A stretch of 64,000 nucleotides of DNA from an uncultured Bacteroidia bacterium. Lineage in GTDB: Bacteria > Bacteroidota > Bacteroidia > Bacteroidales > UBA932. Location of the stretch: positions 163,390-227,389 of the forward strand of contig CADANY010000002.1 of the NCBI GenBank assembly GCA_902789395.1, in the 5' to 3' direction. Of the stretch, positions 44,218 through 53,033 are shown piece by piece. Both the position numbers and the translations under genes were made by a program. How positions within the stretch are numbered: position 1 is the stretch's first letter; each line of letters begins with the position of its first letter. The notes below the pieces were generated by a model that saw only the letters and a list, made by a program, of their open reading frames with translations, made no database searches and had not been told where the DNA came from.

Positions 44218-45204
44218 TTACAACAGCCTCATCCGCCAGGTGACGCCGATGTCGAAGTTGTTGACGGTGTCGTGGTTGTCGCGGAAATAGACGGCGTGGA
44301 GACGAACCGTCTCGTCTCCGAGCGGGAAGTACTCGACGCCGGCACCGTAGTACAGGTAATTGTTCCCGGCGGGCAGGACCAGATCGTAGGAAAGGCCGTT
44401 CTCATCAACATTCATCGCGTCATTCCATTCATATCCGACCTTGGTGCAAAGGTTCCATTTCCCAACGGAATAGATGGCTTTCCCAATGACGGTCCCGTCA
44501 GAGAAGAAGCGCGGATGTCCCGCCGCCGTACGGTTGATGTAGTCGACGTCGACCACGAGGGGTCCGAAGAAGAACTTGTTCCCGAGGGCGATATAATTCA
44601 TTTTACGGTGATACTCGTCTTCGACCAGGTTGACGCTCCAGAGCGTTTTCCATCTCGGGAAGAAAGATCCGTTCCAGTAGAGGTTGTAGGAATACGTGTT
44701 CTGGGTCGGAGGAGAGATGGGCGAAGGAATGAACTGTAAGGAGATGGTCTGGCCCGGGACGGGCGTATAATGGGCCGTCGCACCGAAGGCGTAGACCTGT
44801 GACATTCCGTTGCAGAAAGCGCTGTAATAGTAGACCTCGATCGGCGGGGAGTCGAACTCGTATCCGCCCACAAGGATCCCCTGCTTGCCGAAAGTAAATC
44901 CCCAATGGTCATTGGGCTGCCAGCGGATCCATAGGAAATCGGTCGCCTTGAACGGATTCTTGGCTTCGATATCCTTGTTGAGGCGCTGCCGGACCCGGTA
45001 GGAGATGGTTTCGGACAGGGTCCCCTTGATATGGAGGTTCAGGTAGTCGCCCTGGAAATGGGTGCCGTATACCCCGTCCCGGGTCTCCTGGTGGAAGGTG
45101 GCCCGGGCGTCGAGGGATATTTCATCGAGTGACTGTGCAGCAAGCGGCGCAGCCGTTAAGAAAACGGAGAGAAGGGCTGGTAAAAGATACCCTGTCTTAT
45201 TCAT
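44218..45204 (-). CDS. Outer-membrane porin-like beta-barrel protein
   Basis: 328 residues with a signal peptide (LTAAPLAAQS). Alternating hydrophobic/polar strands with many aromatic residues (YNLYWNGSFFPRWKTLWSVN, YLYYGAGVEYFPLG) and a strand-like C-terminus (NNFDIGVTWRMRLL) fit a 12- to 16-strand outer-membrane barrel resembling OprP/OprO-type porins. Its start overlaps the end of the GlpT-type gene by eight bases. It may let organophosphate or phosphate cross the outer membrane for that carrier; this is inference. Confidence 0.72.
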   Translation of the reverse strand: MNKTGYLLPALLSVFLTAAPLAAQSLDEISLDARATFHQETRDGVYGTHFQGDYLNLHIKGTLSETISYRVRQRLNKDIEAKNPFKATDFLWIRWQPNDHWGFTFGKQGILVGGYEFDSPPIEVYYYSAFCNGMSQVYAFGATAHYTPVPGQTISLQFIPSPISPPTQNTYSYNLYWNGSFFPRWKTLWSVNLVEDEYHRKMNYIALGNKFFFGPLVVDVDYINRTAAGHPRFFSDGTVIGKAIYSVGKWNLCTKVGYEWNDAMNVDENGLSYDLVLPAGNNYLYYGAGVEYFPLGDETVRLHAVYFRDNHDTVNNFDIGVTWRMRLL

Positions 45205-46567
45205 TTTCGACTGTTTCTGTATTTCTAGCTTTGTCCTTGAGGTTCCAGAGCGTTACGACAAGCAGGAAGCCGATAACGGAGACGGCGGACATCAGGATGA
45301 AGATCGGGTGCCAGCCGAAATGATCGGCGAACTTACCGAGCGGGTAACCCGTAATCAGGGTCGAGAGATAACTCATGAATCCGATGATGCCGACGGCCGA
45401 GGAGGCCGCTTTCTTGGAGACCTCGTTAGATGCGACTACCCCGAGAAGTGCTTGCGGCCCATAGAGGAAGAAGCCAGCAAGAGCGAGCACGATCAGGAAA
45501 AGCACCGGCTGGTGCCAGTCCTGGATATAGTGCAGGGCAACGAGGCAAAGAGCAACGAGGACCATCTCGATGGCGCAGACCCGCTGCGAGCGGCTCTTGA
45601 AGAACTTGTCGGAGACATAGCCGGCGAAGATCATGCCGAGGCAGCCCGCCACTTCGAAAATACCGACGGTCCATCCGGAGAGCTGCGGGCTGAGCCCCAT
45701 GTCCTGAAGCATGGACGGACCCCAGTCCAGTACCGCGAAGCGGACAACGTAAACGAAGAGGTCGGTCAGGGCGAGAATCCAGATGACAGGATTCAGGAAG
45801 ACCCTCTTGACGAGGAACTTGCGGAAAGCCTTCTGGTCTTTTCCCTTGCTTTCGTCCAATTCTCCCTCGACCTTCGGGAGCTCCTGGAGACCGACGGATT
45901 TCGGCGTGTCGCGAAGCGTTGCGATAATGAAGAATATGCCGACAAGTCCGAGGCAGGCCGGAACCCAGAAACAGAGCTGCCAGCTGGTAAGGTAACCGCA
46001 GATGACGGAGGCAACAAACGCACCGACGCTGTGGGAGGTATTCCAGATGCTCATCTTGGTCGCCAGCTCATGCGGGGGTACCCAGTTGACCATCAAATGG
46101 TTGCACGGAGCAAATCCGCATCCCTGGAAGATCTGGTTGACGATGTAGAGCACCGACAGGATCAGGATGAATCCGCCGATGAAGTCCGGTCCCTCCGTCG
46201 TGCCGGTAATCAGGGTTGTCAGCTTGTCCGTCCATCCGAAGAGGAAGTTGACGGCCACGCAGACGCCCAGTCCGAGGACCAGATGCCACCGGGCATTCGT
46301 CCGGTCGCCGATAATTCCATTGATGAGTTTTGAAATACCGTAGATGATACCTCCTGCGGACAGGATGGCGCCAAGCTGTGCCTTCGTGATCTCCGGATAG
46401 GCATCCTGGATCATCGGGATGGCAAAGGAAAAGTTCTTCCGGACGAAGTAGAATACGGCATAGCCGATCATCGAGCAGATGATGACCTGCCACTGCCAGG
46501 ACTTGAAGAAATCAACCTTCCCGTCCTTGCCTTTGAGCTTAAAGATGGGTTTAACGGTCGGTTCCAT
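45197..46567 (-). CDS. glpT: GlpT/UhpT-family organophosphate:phosphate antiporter
   Basis: 456 residues, 12 transmembrane segments, major facilitator superfamily. Early GYAVFYFVRKNFSFAIP with the conserved Tyr-x-x-Arg-Lys-Asn pattern and GIIYGISKLINGIIGDR after TM2 identify the organophosphate:Pi antiporter family that includes GlpT and UhpT. It would import glycerol phosphate or a hexose phosphate in exchange for phosphate. It is translationally coupled (TAATG) to a glycerol-1-phosphate dehydrogenase gene, so glycerol phosphate is the favoured substrate; stereochemical preference is unknown. Confidence 0.88.
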   Translation of the reverse strand: MEPTVKPIFKLKGKDGKVDFFKSWQWQVIICSMIGYAVFYFVRKNFSFAIPMIQDAYPEITKAQLGAILSAGGIIYGISKLINGIIGDRTNARWHLVLGLGVCVAVNFLFGWTDKLTTLITGTTEGPDFIGGFILILSVLYIVNQIFQGCGFAPCNHLMVNWVPPHELATKMSIWNTSHSVGAFVASVICGYLTSWQLCFWVPACLGLVGIFFIIATLRDTPKSVGLQELPKVEGELDESKGKDQKAFRKFLVKRVFLNPVIWILALTDLFVYVVRFAVLDWGPSMLQDMGLSPQLSGWTVGIFEVAGCLGMIFAGYVSDKFFKSRSQRVCAIEMVLVALCLVALHYIQDWHQPVLFLIVLALAGFFLYGPQALLGVVASNEVSKKAASSAVGIIGFMSYLSTLITGYPLGKFADHFGWHPIFILMSAVSVIGFLLVVTLWNLKDKARNTETVENE

Positions 46568-48012
46568 TATTTAAACGGCTTTTCTTCGTTGATATCCCAG
46601 GCATGTCCCGGGAGGAAAATCGCATTGACGAGTTCATCATAATAGCGGCCGCGCTTGGCGAGGTCGAGGGCGTTGAAACGCCAGCGCATCAGCTGGACCT
46701 TCTCGAACATGTCGTGGAGCTGGTGACGGGTCACGCCGATATCAGACGGGTCGGTCGGAGCGCCGACGATGGCAAAGCTCTTCTGCATTTTCTCGAAGGA
46801 CCAAACCTGGGCCTGGAGTTTTTTCTTGAATTCCGGCCAGACGGTCTTGACCTTTGTCAGCTGCTCGCGGACGGTGTCGGCGTCGTTGTATTTCTTTGTG
46901 ATTTCGGTGTAGCCGAGCTTGGGAGCCGGGAAATTCCGGAAGATCTCGATGGCGCGCATCTGCTCCTGGTCGATCGTCGGCCAGGCCGCAACGCAGGCGT
47001 CGACATCCAGCTTGGTCAGGTCGAACTTGAACATCTCGTCGAAAATAGCGCACATGGTCAGGGTGCCGACCGCAACCTGGATCCCATGGGACTGGAGTTT
47101 TCCGTGGAAACGGTGGTGGGTCATGTCAAGGATATGGCTGAAGAGGTGCTCGCAGCAGGATGCCGGACGGCTGGACCGGGCGGCCTGCATGGCGAAACCG
47201 CTCATGGTCAGGCCTTCGAAGATATCAGCGATGGCCTGGTGGTCTCCGGCGGCGATGCCTTCCGGGTCGGAAAGGTAGGTATGGAGCCGGGGATAGAGAA
47301 CATCCCAGGCGGCCGGGATGATCGGTTCCGTGCCCATCAGGTCGGCAATCATCCATTCCGCACCGGCCGGAACCTTGGCGGCGAGATCGGCATAACCGGA
47401 CGCAGCCATCCACTTCGGCGCATTGGCGATGACATTGATGTCTGCGATGATTGCGGTCGGAGCGGCGCACTCGAAGGTCTGCTTGGCGTTCTGGTAGGTA
47501 ATCGACGCGCCGAAGGAAGAGAATCCGTCGACGGAAGCGGCGGTGGCGACGCAGATATACCCCTGTCCATGGTGCTGGGAAGTCAGTTTGCAGAGGTCGT
47601 TGATGACGCCGGCACCGACGGAGACGGCGACAAAGAAGTCGTCGGAGGGCTTCCTGAATGCGGTTTTGGCATCTGCCTCGACATAGGCGGGATCGTTCTC
47701 AAGGCGCTTGGCCTCGGCGAAATCGCCGTCGAGGAGCTTATCGACCATCTCGATGTAGCGCCACTCGGCATGGAACTCCTCTTTTTCGATGATGTATTTC
47801 TCGGTAGGAATGCCTGCGGCTGTCATCCGGGAGAAGACCTCCTCTCCGCAGGCCGGCCAGGTATTGATGTCGGCGACGACGACGGCCTTGCGGCCCGGGA
47901 ACAGCTCTTTGAAAACTTCCGGAACCCGTCCGAGGATTCCTTCACCCATTTCGAACACTTTTGTGTCGGTTGCCACCTTCAGGGCGGCGGCGATTCTCTC
48001 TTTTGAATCCAT
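46567..48012 (-). CDS. sn-glycerol-1-phosphate dehydrogenase (AraM-like)
   Basis: 481 residues, iron-alcohol-dehydrogenase/dehydroquinate-synthase fold. VSVGAGVINDLCKLTSQHHG is the nucleotide-binding GGGxxxD region, ATAASVDGFSSFGAS is diagnostic for the AraM/EgsA group, and SSRPASCCEHLFSHILD with HRFHGKLQSHGIQVAVGTL carries metal-ligand His residues. The family interconverts dihydroxyacetone phosphate and sn-glycerol-1-phosphate, the archaeal lipid backbone; Bacillus AraM makes it for heptaprenylglycerol phosphate. Here the next gene is a GlpT-type importer, so the enzyme may instead oxidise imported glycerol-1-phosphate. No prenyltransferase gene is in the window. Confidence 0.87.
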   Translation of the reverse strand: MDSKERIAAALKVATDTKVFEMGEGILGRVPEVFKELFPGRKAVVVADINTWPACGEEVFSRMTAAGIPTEKYIIEKEEFHAEWRYIEMVDKLLDGDFAEAKRLENDPAYVEADAKTAFRKPSDDFFVAVSVGAGVINDLCKLTSQHHGQGYICVATAASVDGFSSFGASITYQNAKQTFECAAPTAIIADINVIANAPKWMAASGYADLAAKVPAGAEWMIADLMGTEPIIPAAWDVLYPRLHTYLSDPEGIAAGDHQAIADIFEGLTMSGFAMQAARSSRPASCCEHLFSHILDMTHHRFHGKLQSHGIQVAVGTLTMCAIFDEMFKFDLTKLDVDACVAAWPTIDQEQMRAIEIFRNFPAPKLGYTEITKKYNDADTVREQLTKVKTVWPEFKKKLQAQVWSFEKMQKSFAIVGAPTDPSDIGVTRHQLHDMFEKVQLMRWRFNALDLAKRGRYYDELVNAIFLPGHAWDINEEKPFK

Positions 48013-48037
48013 GATATGGTATTATATTTAGTATTAC

Positions 48038-48061
48038 TCCGAATCGGATTGTACAAAGGTA
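48038..48061 (-). promoter_or_regulatory. Candidate promoter and operator of the glycerol-1-phosphate dehydrogenase operon
   Basis: TACCTTTG on the minus strand (48054-48061) fits TAnnTTTG. Just downstream lies the 11-base palindrome TCCGA-A-TCGGA (48038-48048), 26 bases before the ATG, where a repressor could bind. Confidence 0.5.
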
Positions 48062-48115
48062 AGCATTTTTCCCCGTCGGTTTTCCATAAAAATCTTTATT
48101 CTTTCAGATTTTCTG

Positions 48116-48136
48116 TGACAATAATTGTTAAATTTG
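48116..48136 (+). promoter_or_regulatory. Candidate promoter and operator of the mannitol PTS operon
   Basis: TAAATTTG (48129-48136) fits TAnnTTTG. The near-palindrome TGACAATAATTGTTA (48116-48130, core ACAAT-A-ATTGT) touches its first two bases, a position suited to a repressor. No clear -33 TTTG is present. Confidence 0.5.
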
Positions 48137-48166
48137 CAAGTACATTATATAAAATAAACAATCTCT

Positions 48167-49315
48167 ATGAAAGCAATACAATTCGGAGCAGGCAATATCG
48201 GCCGCGGTTTCATCGGGGCCGTCCTCTCGCAGGCCGGGTTCGAAGTCGTCTTCGCGGACGTCGTCGCCGACCTTCTCGGGCAGATCAATACGCGGAAAGA
48301 GTATACCGTCCATGTGATGGATACCGTCAGCCGTGACATCACAATCAAAGACATCAAGGCCGTCAATTCCGGGGGCGACGACGCCGTCGCAGAAATCGTG
48401 GATGCCGACCTGATTACGACGGCTGTCGGGCTCCGTATCCTGAAATTCGTCGCCCCGGCGATTGCCAAGGGTCTCGCCGCGCGCAAAGCCGCCGGGATAG
48501 AAAAACCGCTCAATATCATTGCCTGTGAGAACGGCCTCAGGGCGACCTCCCAGCTCAAGGCCCTGACCCTCGATCTCCTTTCCCAGGATGTCCGGGAGTG
48601 GGCCGAGTCCCACGTCGGTTGGCCGGATGCCGCCGTCGACCGGATCGTCCCGCCGGTCCGCTGCGAAATTCCGCTCGACGTTGCGGTGGAAGAGTATTAC
48701 GAATGGGATGTAGAGCGTTCGTCCTTCGTCGGGGAGATTCCTGCGATCGAAGGCATGACCCCGGTCGATAACCTTGAAGCCTATGTCGAACGGAAACTCT
48801 TTACCCTCAATACAGGCCATGCGACGGCCGCCTATGTCGGTAAGATGAAGGGTCTCCAGACAATCGGAGACAGCATTGCCGACCCGAAGGTCTGTACCCT
48901 TGTCCGCGCCGTCATGCGCCAGAGCGGTGAAGGCCTGATCAAGAAATTCGGTTTCAACCATGAGGTCCATTACGCCTATATCGAGCGGATTATCAAGCGT
49001 TTCTCCAATCCGTACCTGCGCGACGACGTCGACCGGGTCGGACGTGAACCGCTCCGGAAGCTGGCTCCTAACGACCGGCTTATCCTTCCGATGATGACGG
49101 CCAAGAGCTATGGACTTTCCTATGACAAAATCCTTCTTGCCATCGGTGCCGCCCTGCATTTCAATAACGGGATGGACCCGCAGAGCATCGAAATGCTTTC
49201 CTCGATAGAGGTCCTCGGCCTGGAAGGAACGATCGTCAAATATACGGGAATCCCGGCCGGTGATCCGCTCGTAGGGGAAATCGTCGACGCGTACCACGAG
49301 GTCGAGAAATTCTAG
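48167..49315 (+). CDS. mtlD: Mannitol-1-phosphate 5-dehydrogenase
   Basis: 382 residues, usual MtlD length. N-terminal NAD-binding KAIQFGAGNIGRGFIGAVL, the polyol-dehydrogenase signature region DRIVPPVRCEIPLDVAVEE and YVERKLFTLNTGHATAAYVG with the conserved Lys..Asn..Gly-His. It oxidises mannitol-1-phosphate made by the PTS to fructose-6-phosphate. First gene of the operon; the mannitol EIICBA gene starts six bases after its stop. Confidence 0.97.
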   Translation: MKAIQFGAGNIGRGFIGAVLSQAGFEVVFADVVADLLGQINTRKEYTVHVMDTVSRDITIKDIKAVNSGGDDAVAEIVDADLITTAVGLRILKFVAPAIAKGLAARKAAGIEKPLNIIACENGLRATSQLKALTLDLLSQDVREWAESHVGWPDAAVDRIVPPVRCEIPLDVAVEEYYEWDVERSSFVGEIPAIEGMTPVDNLEAYVERKLFTLNTGHATAAYVGKMKGLQTIGDSIADPKVCTLVRAVMRQSGEGLIKKFGFNHEVHYAYIERIIKRFSNPYLRDDVDRVGREPLRKLAPNDRLILPMMTAKSYGLSYDKILLAIGAALHFNNGMDPQSIEMLSSIEVLGLEGTIVKYTGIPAGDPLVGEIVDAYHEVEKF

Positions 49316-49321
49316 TTCGTG

Positions 49322-51205
49322 ATGGTACAGGAGAAAATCCAGCGTTTCGGGCGGAGCCTCAGCGCGATGGTCATGCCGAATATCGGCGCGTTCATCGCGT
49401 GGGGCTTGATCACGGCCCTGTTCATCCAGGGGGGCTGGTGGCCGAACGAGCATCTGGCGAAGATGGTTTCGCCGATGCTCAAATATCTGCTGCCGACCCT
49501 GATCGCCTTTACGGCCGGCAAGAATGTCGGCGGATATCGGGGCGGAGTCGCCGGAGCCGTTGCCGCGATGGGCGTGATTATCGGAACCGATACGCCCATG
49601 TTCCTCGGGGCCATGCTGATGGGCCCCCTGGCCGGCTGGTGCGTCAAGCGTTTCGACAAACTGGTCGAGGGTAAGATCGGGGCCGGATTCGAAATGCTCG
49701 TGGACAATTTCTCCCTCGGGATCATCGCGATGCTCCTCGCCATTGCGGGATACCTGCTGATCGGGCATGTGGTCGAATGGCTGACGAACCTGCTCAGCAG
49801 CGGGGTCAACTGGATGCTTGCCCACAAGATGAACCCGCTCCTGGCCGTACTGGTCGATCCGGCGAAGGTCCTTTTCCTGAACAACGCCGTCAACCACGGA
49901 ATCATGACCCCGCTCGGCATCCAGCAGGCCGCCGAGATGGGACAGTCCATGCTTTTCCTCGTCGATCCGAATCCGGGACCGGGTCTGGGAATCCTTCTCG
50001 CCTGCTGGGTCTTCGGAAAGGGAATGACGAAGCAATCCGCTCCCGGAGCCGCGGTGATCCAGCTGTTTGGCGGGATCCATGAAATCTATTTCCCGTATGT
50101 CCTGGCGCGTCCGATCTTGCTCTTTGCCGTGATGATCGGCAATATCTGCGCCCTTTCTTTCTATACGCTTACGAACTTCGGACTCGTTGCGCCCGCTTCG
50201 CCGGGCAGCCTGATTTCGATTATCCTGATGTCCCCCCGGGGACGGACCCTGATCGGGATCCTGGGCGTGCTGATTGGAACGGCCGTGTCGCTCCTGCTGG
50301 CTATACCGATGGTCAAGGCCCGGCCTGATTTCCAGGGGGAGAATGAAGACGCTCCCAAGACGCCCGGAGCGGGACAGCCAGTCCCGTCCGGCCTGTCCGG
50401 AACCGTCCGGAAGATTGTTTTCGCCTGTGATGCGGGTATGGGATCCAGCGCCCTTGGAGCAACCCGGTTCAAGGCGAAACTGCTGAAAAACCACCTCGAC
50501 GGGATTGCCTGCACCAACAGCGCCGTCGACGCCATTCCCGCCGATGCGGACCTTGTCGTCTGTCAGGGAACCCTGGCCGGACGGGTAGAGGGACACGAAG
50601 TCGTGACGATTACGAATTTCATCTCCGACCCCGCCCTTGATGCCCTTATCGAACGCCTCAAGGCAGCTCCCGCCCCGGCCCTTCCGGAGGAAGGGGAGGG
50701 GCCGCTCCGCGTTGCTTCGCAACCCTGTACGGGCAAATGCTCCGCAACTCCCTCCCCCTCCTCCGGAGAGGATTCAGGAGAGGAGACGGCGCTGCTGAGC
50801 CGCAGCCGGATCCGGACCGGGCTGTCTCCGGAAACGAAGGAAGAGGCGATTCTCCGGGCGGGCCGGCTGCTTGAAGAGGCCGGCTGTGCAGCGCCGGGCT
50901 ATGCCGAGGCGATGCTGGACCGTGAAAGACTCATGACGACCTATATGGGGATGGGCCTGGCGATTCCGCATGGAACGTCCGAGGCTAAATCCAAGGTGCT
51001 CCGTTCCGGCATATCCGTCCTCCAATATCCGGAAGGCGTCGATTTCGGAGATGAAAAGGCATTCCTCCTTATCGGCATCGCCGGAGTCGGGGACGAACAC
51101 CTGGACATCCTCGCCAAGGTTTCCTCCGCCCTCGAGGATGAGGCCTTGCTGGAACGCCTGTCCCACCAGGCGGATGTTGAAGAAATCTATAATGCACTAA
51201 AATAA
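49322..51205 (+). CDS. mtlA: PTS mannitol transporter, fused EIICBA
   Basis: 627 residues from ATG 49322 (a GTG lies just before at 49319). Membrane EIIC domain about 1-335 with the mannitol-family motif GGIHEIYFPYVLARP. EIIB about 362-450 with KIVFACDAGMGSSALG (phospho-Cys about 369). EIIA about 498-627 with GMGLAIPHGTSEAK (phospho-His about 550). It takes up mannitol and phosphorylates it. The linker between B and A (about 450-495) is odd: rich in Glu, Pro, Ser and Cys and encoded by a palindromic repeat. PTS permeases are rare in Bacteroidota. Confidence 0.96.
   Translation: MVQEKIQRFGRSLSAMVMPNIGAFIAWGLITALFIQGGWWPNEHLAKMVSPMLKYLLPTLIAFTAGKNVGGYRGGVAGAVAAMGVIIGTDTPMFLGAMLMGPLAGWCVKRFDKLVEGKIGAGFEMLVDNFSLGIIAMLLAIAGYLLIGHVVEWLTNLLSSGVNWMLAHKMNPLLAVLVDPAKVLFLNNAVNHGIMTPLGIQQAAEMGQSMLFLVDPNPGPGLGILLACWVFGKGMTKQSAPGAAVIQLFGGIHEIYFPYVLARPILLFAVMIGNICALSFYTLTNFGLVAPASPGSLISIILMSPRGRTLIGILGVLIGTAVSLLLAIPMVKARPDFQGENEDAPKTPGAGQPVPSGLSGTVRKIVFACDAGMGSSALGATRFKAKLLKNHLDGIACTNSAVDAIPADADLVVCQGTLAGRVEGHEVVTITNFISDPALDALIERLKAAPAPALPEEGEGPLRVASQPCTGKCSATPSPSSGEDSGEETALLSRSRIRTGLSPETKEEAILRAGRLLEEAGCAAPGYAEAMLDRERLMTTYMGMGLAIPHGTSEAKSKVLRSGISVLQYPEGVDFGDEKAFLLIGIAGVGDEHLDILAKVSSALEDEALLERLSHQADVEEIYNALK
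50683..50767. repeat. Structured palindromic repeat inside mtlA, encoding the EIIB-EIIA linker
   Basis: Arm TCCGGAGGAAGGGGAGGG (50683-50700) and arm CCCTCCCCCTCCTCCGGA (50750-50767) pair at 17 of 18 positions. The interior holds two further small hairpins, GTTGC-TTC-GCAAC and CCC-TGTAC-GGG. This looks like an intergenic palindromic element that inserted in frame between two domains. Confidence 0.75.
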
Positions 51206-51472
51206 ATGAAGACCCAGAAAGTTACGGTTCAGGCCCCGAATGGCCTCCATGCCCGTCCGGTCGGAGAAATTGTCCGTATCGTCAAATCCTTCGCCGGGAC
51301 GACGGTCTCGCTTTCTACGGGAGCGAAAACAGTCAGCGCCGCCAGTATGCTCGGCATCCTTTCGCTCGGACTGAAAGCGGGAACGGAAGTTGAGGTCTCC
51401 GCGGAAGGGCCGCAGGAAGCGGCTGCCGTTGCTGCGCTCGTCCGGATTATCGAGTCCGCTGACATAGAATAA
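51206..51472 (+). CDS. ptsH: Phosphocarrier protein HPr
   Basis: 88 residues. Phospho-accepting His15 in APNGLHARPVGEIV; regulatory-type Ser about 47 in the VSAASMLGILSLGLKAG segment, where Gram-positive HPr is phosphorylated by HPr kinase. HPr passes phosphate from Enzyme I to EIIA. The start is directly after the mtlA stop and the ptsI gene follows after 11 bases, so the whole phosphorelay is in one operon. No HPr kinase gene lies in this window. Confidence 0.96.
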   Translation: MKTQKVTVQAPNGLHARPVGEIVRIVKSFAGTTVSLSTGAKTVSAASMLGILSLGLKAGTEVEVSAEGPQEAAAVAALVRIIESADIE

Positions 51473-51483
51473 CCTGCAGTTTA

Positions 51484-53031
51484 ATGGTGACGAGAAATGG
51501 AATAGCCTCAGTTGAGGGACTGGCGGCGGGGACGGCTTTCTTGCTGCGGAAAAACAAAGGTACCGGACAAGCTGTCGTCTCCCTGGACGAGGCCTTCGAG
51601 GCAGAGCGGGAGCGGCTTGAAGCCCTTTCCCAGGACGGGGAAAGCGAGGCGGCAGGGATCTTTGCCGCCCATCTGGAGATCCTTGAAGACCCGATGCTCC
51701 GCGAGTCGATCGAGGCGCATCTTGGCGACGGCCTTTCCCTGATAGAGGCCGTGGAGGCGGCTTCGAAGGAACTTGCTGCCATGTTTGAAGAGATTGAGGA
51801 TGAGTATCTTCGCGCCCGGGCTGATGATGTCCGGGATATCTGCCGCAGTCTGTCGGAACGGCTCTCCGGTTCCGCCGGGGATTCCTGGCAAGGATTGCCG
51901 GAGGATGCCGTCATCGTCGCGGAAGAACTCTTTCCTTCCGATACGACGGAGATGGACTTTGGGAAAATCCGGGCCTTCGTCATGCAAAGAGGGAGCGTGA
52001 CGAGTCATGTTTCGATCATTGCCCGCAGCAAAGGGATTCCGGCGCTTCTCGGAGTTGAAATCGACGGAATCGAAACGGGAGACCGGCTCCTTGTCGACGG
52101 CGATGCCCGGATCCTGACGATCCGGCCGGAGGAAGCCACCGAAGAAGCTTTCCGCGAGAAAATGAATCACAGGGATGCGGGGGATACCGCAGAAGTTCTT
52201 CTCAAACCGGACGGAACGCCGGTTACCGTTTTCGGGAACGCCGGTTCCCTCGGAGACATCGATGCGGCCATCGCAGCCGGGGCGGACGGGATCGGTCTGT
52301 TCCGGACGGAGTTCGTCTTTATGGACACCGACCACCTCCCGACGGAAGAAGAGCAGTTTGCCATCTATCGGCAGGCGGTTCTCCGGTGTGGTGGAAAGCC
52401 TCTGATAATCAGAACTATGGATATAGGAGGAGATAAGATTCTTCCGTATTGGAACCTCCCCCGGGAGGAGAATCCCTTCCTCGGTATGCGGGGCGTGCGC
52501 CTCTGCCTGACGCACCCGGACGCTTTCCGGATCCAGGTCCGGTCCATCCTCCGCGCCGGAGCCCTTGGTCCGGTTCTGATGATGATCCCGATGGTCGCCA
52601 AGGTTGAGGAATTGGATCAGGTCCATGCGATGGTCCTCTCCTGCTCGGAAGAACTCTCCCGGGAGGGAATCCCGTTCAGGGAAGACCTGCCTGTCGGCAT
52701 CATGGTCGAAACGCCGGCGGCGGTCCTGATGGCTCCGGAATTAGCCCGGAAGGCAGCCTTTTTCAGTATCGGAACCAATGACCTGACGCAATATACGATG
52801 GCTGCGGACCGGGGCAATCCCGGCGTGGCGCATCTCTATAATCCGATGGATCCGGCGGTGGAGAGGGCGCTGGAAATGACGGTCGCCGCTGCCCGCGAGG
52901 CGGGAATTCCCGTCGGGGTCTGCGGCGAAATGGCTTCGACTTTTGAGGGACGGCAACGCCTGGTATCCCTCGGGGTGGACTCGGTCAGTCTCTCTTCTCC
53001 GAAGCAAATCAAGAAATTGAAACAGAAATAG
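51484..53031 (+). CDS. ptsI: PTS Enzyme I (phosphoenolpyruvate-protein phosphotransferase)
   Basis: 515 residues, about 50 shorter than most Enzyme I proteins; the shortening is in the N-terminal half and the C-terminus. Phospho-His175 lies in GSVTSHVSIIARSKGIPALL. The PEP-binding barrel shows GIGLFRTEFVFMD, MRGVRLCLTHPDAF, FSIGTNDLTQYTMAADR and the catalytic Cys region GIPVGVCGEMAS. It autophosphorylates from PEP and feeds HPr. Motifs needed for catalysis are present, so it should be active. Confidence 0.96.
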   Translation: MVTRNGIASVEGLAAGTAFLLRKNKGTGQAVVSLDEAFEAERERLEALSQDGESEAAGIFAAHLEILEDPMLRESIEAHLGDGLSLIEAVEAASKELAAMFEEIEDEYLRARADDVRDICRSLSERLSGSAGDSWQGLPEDAVIVAEELFPSDTTEMDFGKIRAFVMQRGSVTSHVSIIARSKGIPALLGVEIDGIETGDRLLVDGDARILTIRPEEATEEAFREKMNHRDAGDTAEVLLKPDGTPVTVFGNAGSLGDIDAAIAAGADGIGLFRTEFVFMDTDHLPTEEEQFAIYRQAVLRCGGKPLIIRTMDIGGDKILPYWNLPREENPFLGMRGVRLCLTHPDAFRIQVRSILRAGALGPVLMMIPMVAKVEELDQVHAMVLSCSEELSREGIPFREDLPVGIMVETPAAVLMAPELARKAAFFSIGTNDLTQYTMAADRGNPGVAHLYNPMDPAVERALEMTVAAAREAGIPVGVCGEMASTFEGRQRLVSLGVDSVSLSSPKQIKKLKQK

Positions 53032-53033
53032 TT

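Noticed and set aside
49319..49321. GTG start for mtlA
   Set aside because: The adjacent ATG at 49322 is the more likely start and adds nothing to or removes nothing from the EIIC domain. The TTG starts at 4662 and 24834 were replaced by ATG for the same reason.
48128..50722. Very long open frame (864 codons) on the minus strand opposite mtlD and mtlA
   Set aside because: It is antisense to two genes with full catalytic motifs, is rich in Arg, Asp, Gly and His in a pattern typical of GC-rich shadow frames, and matches no family.
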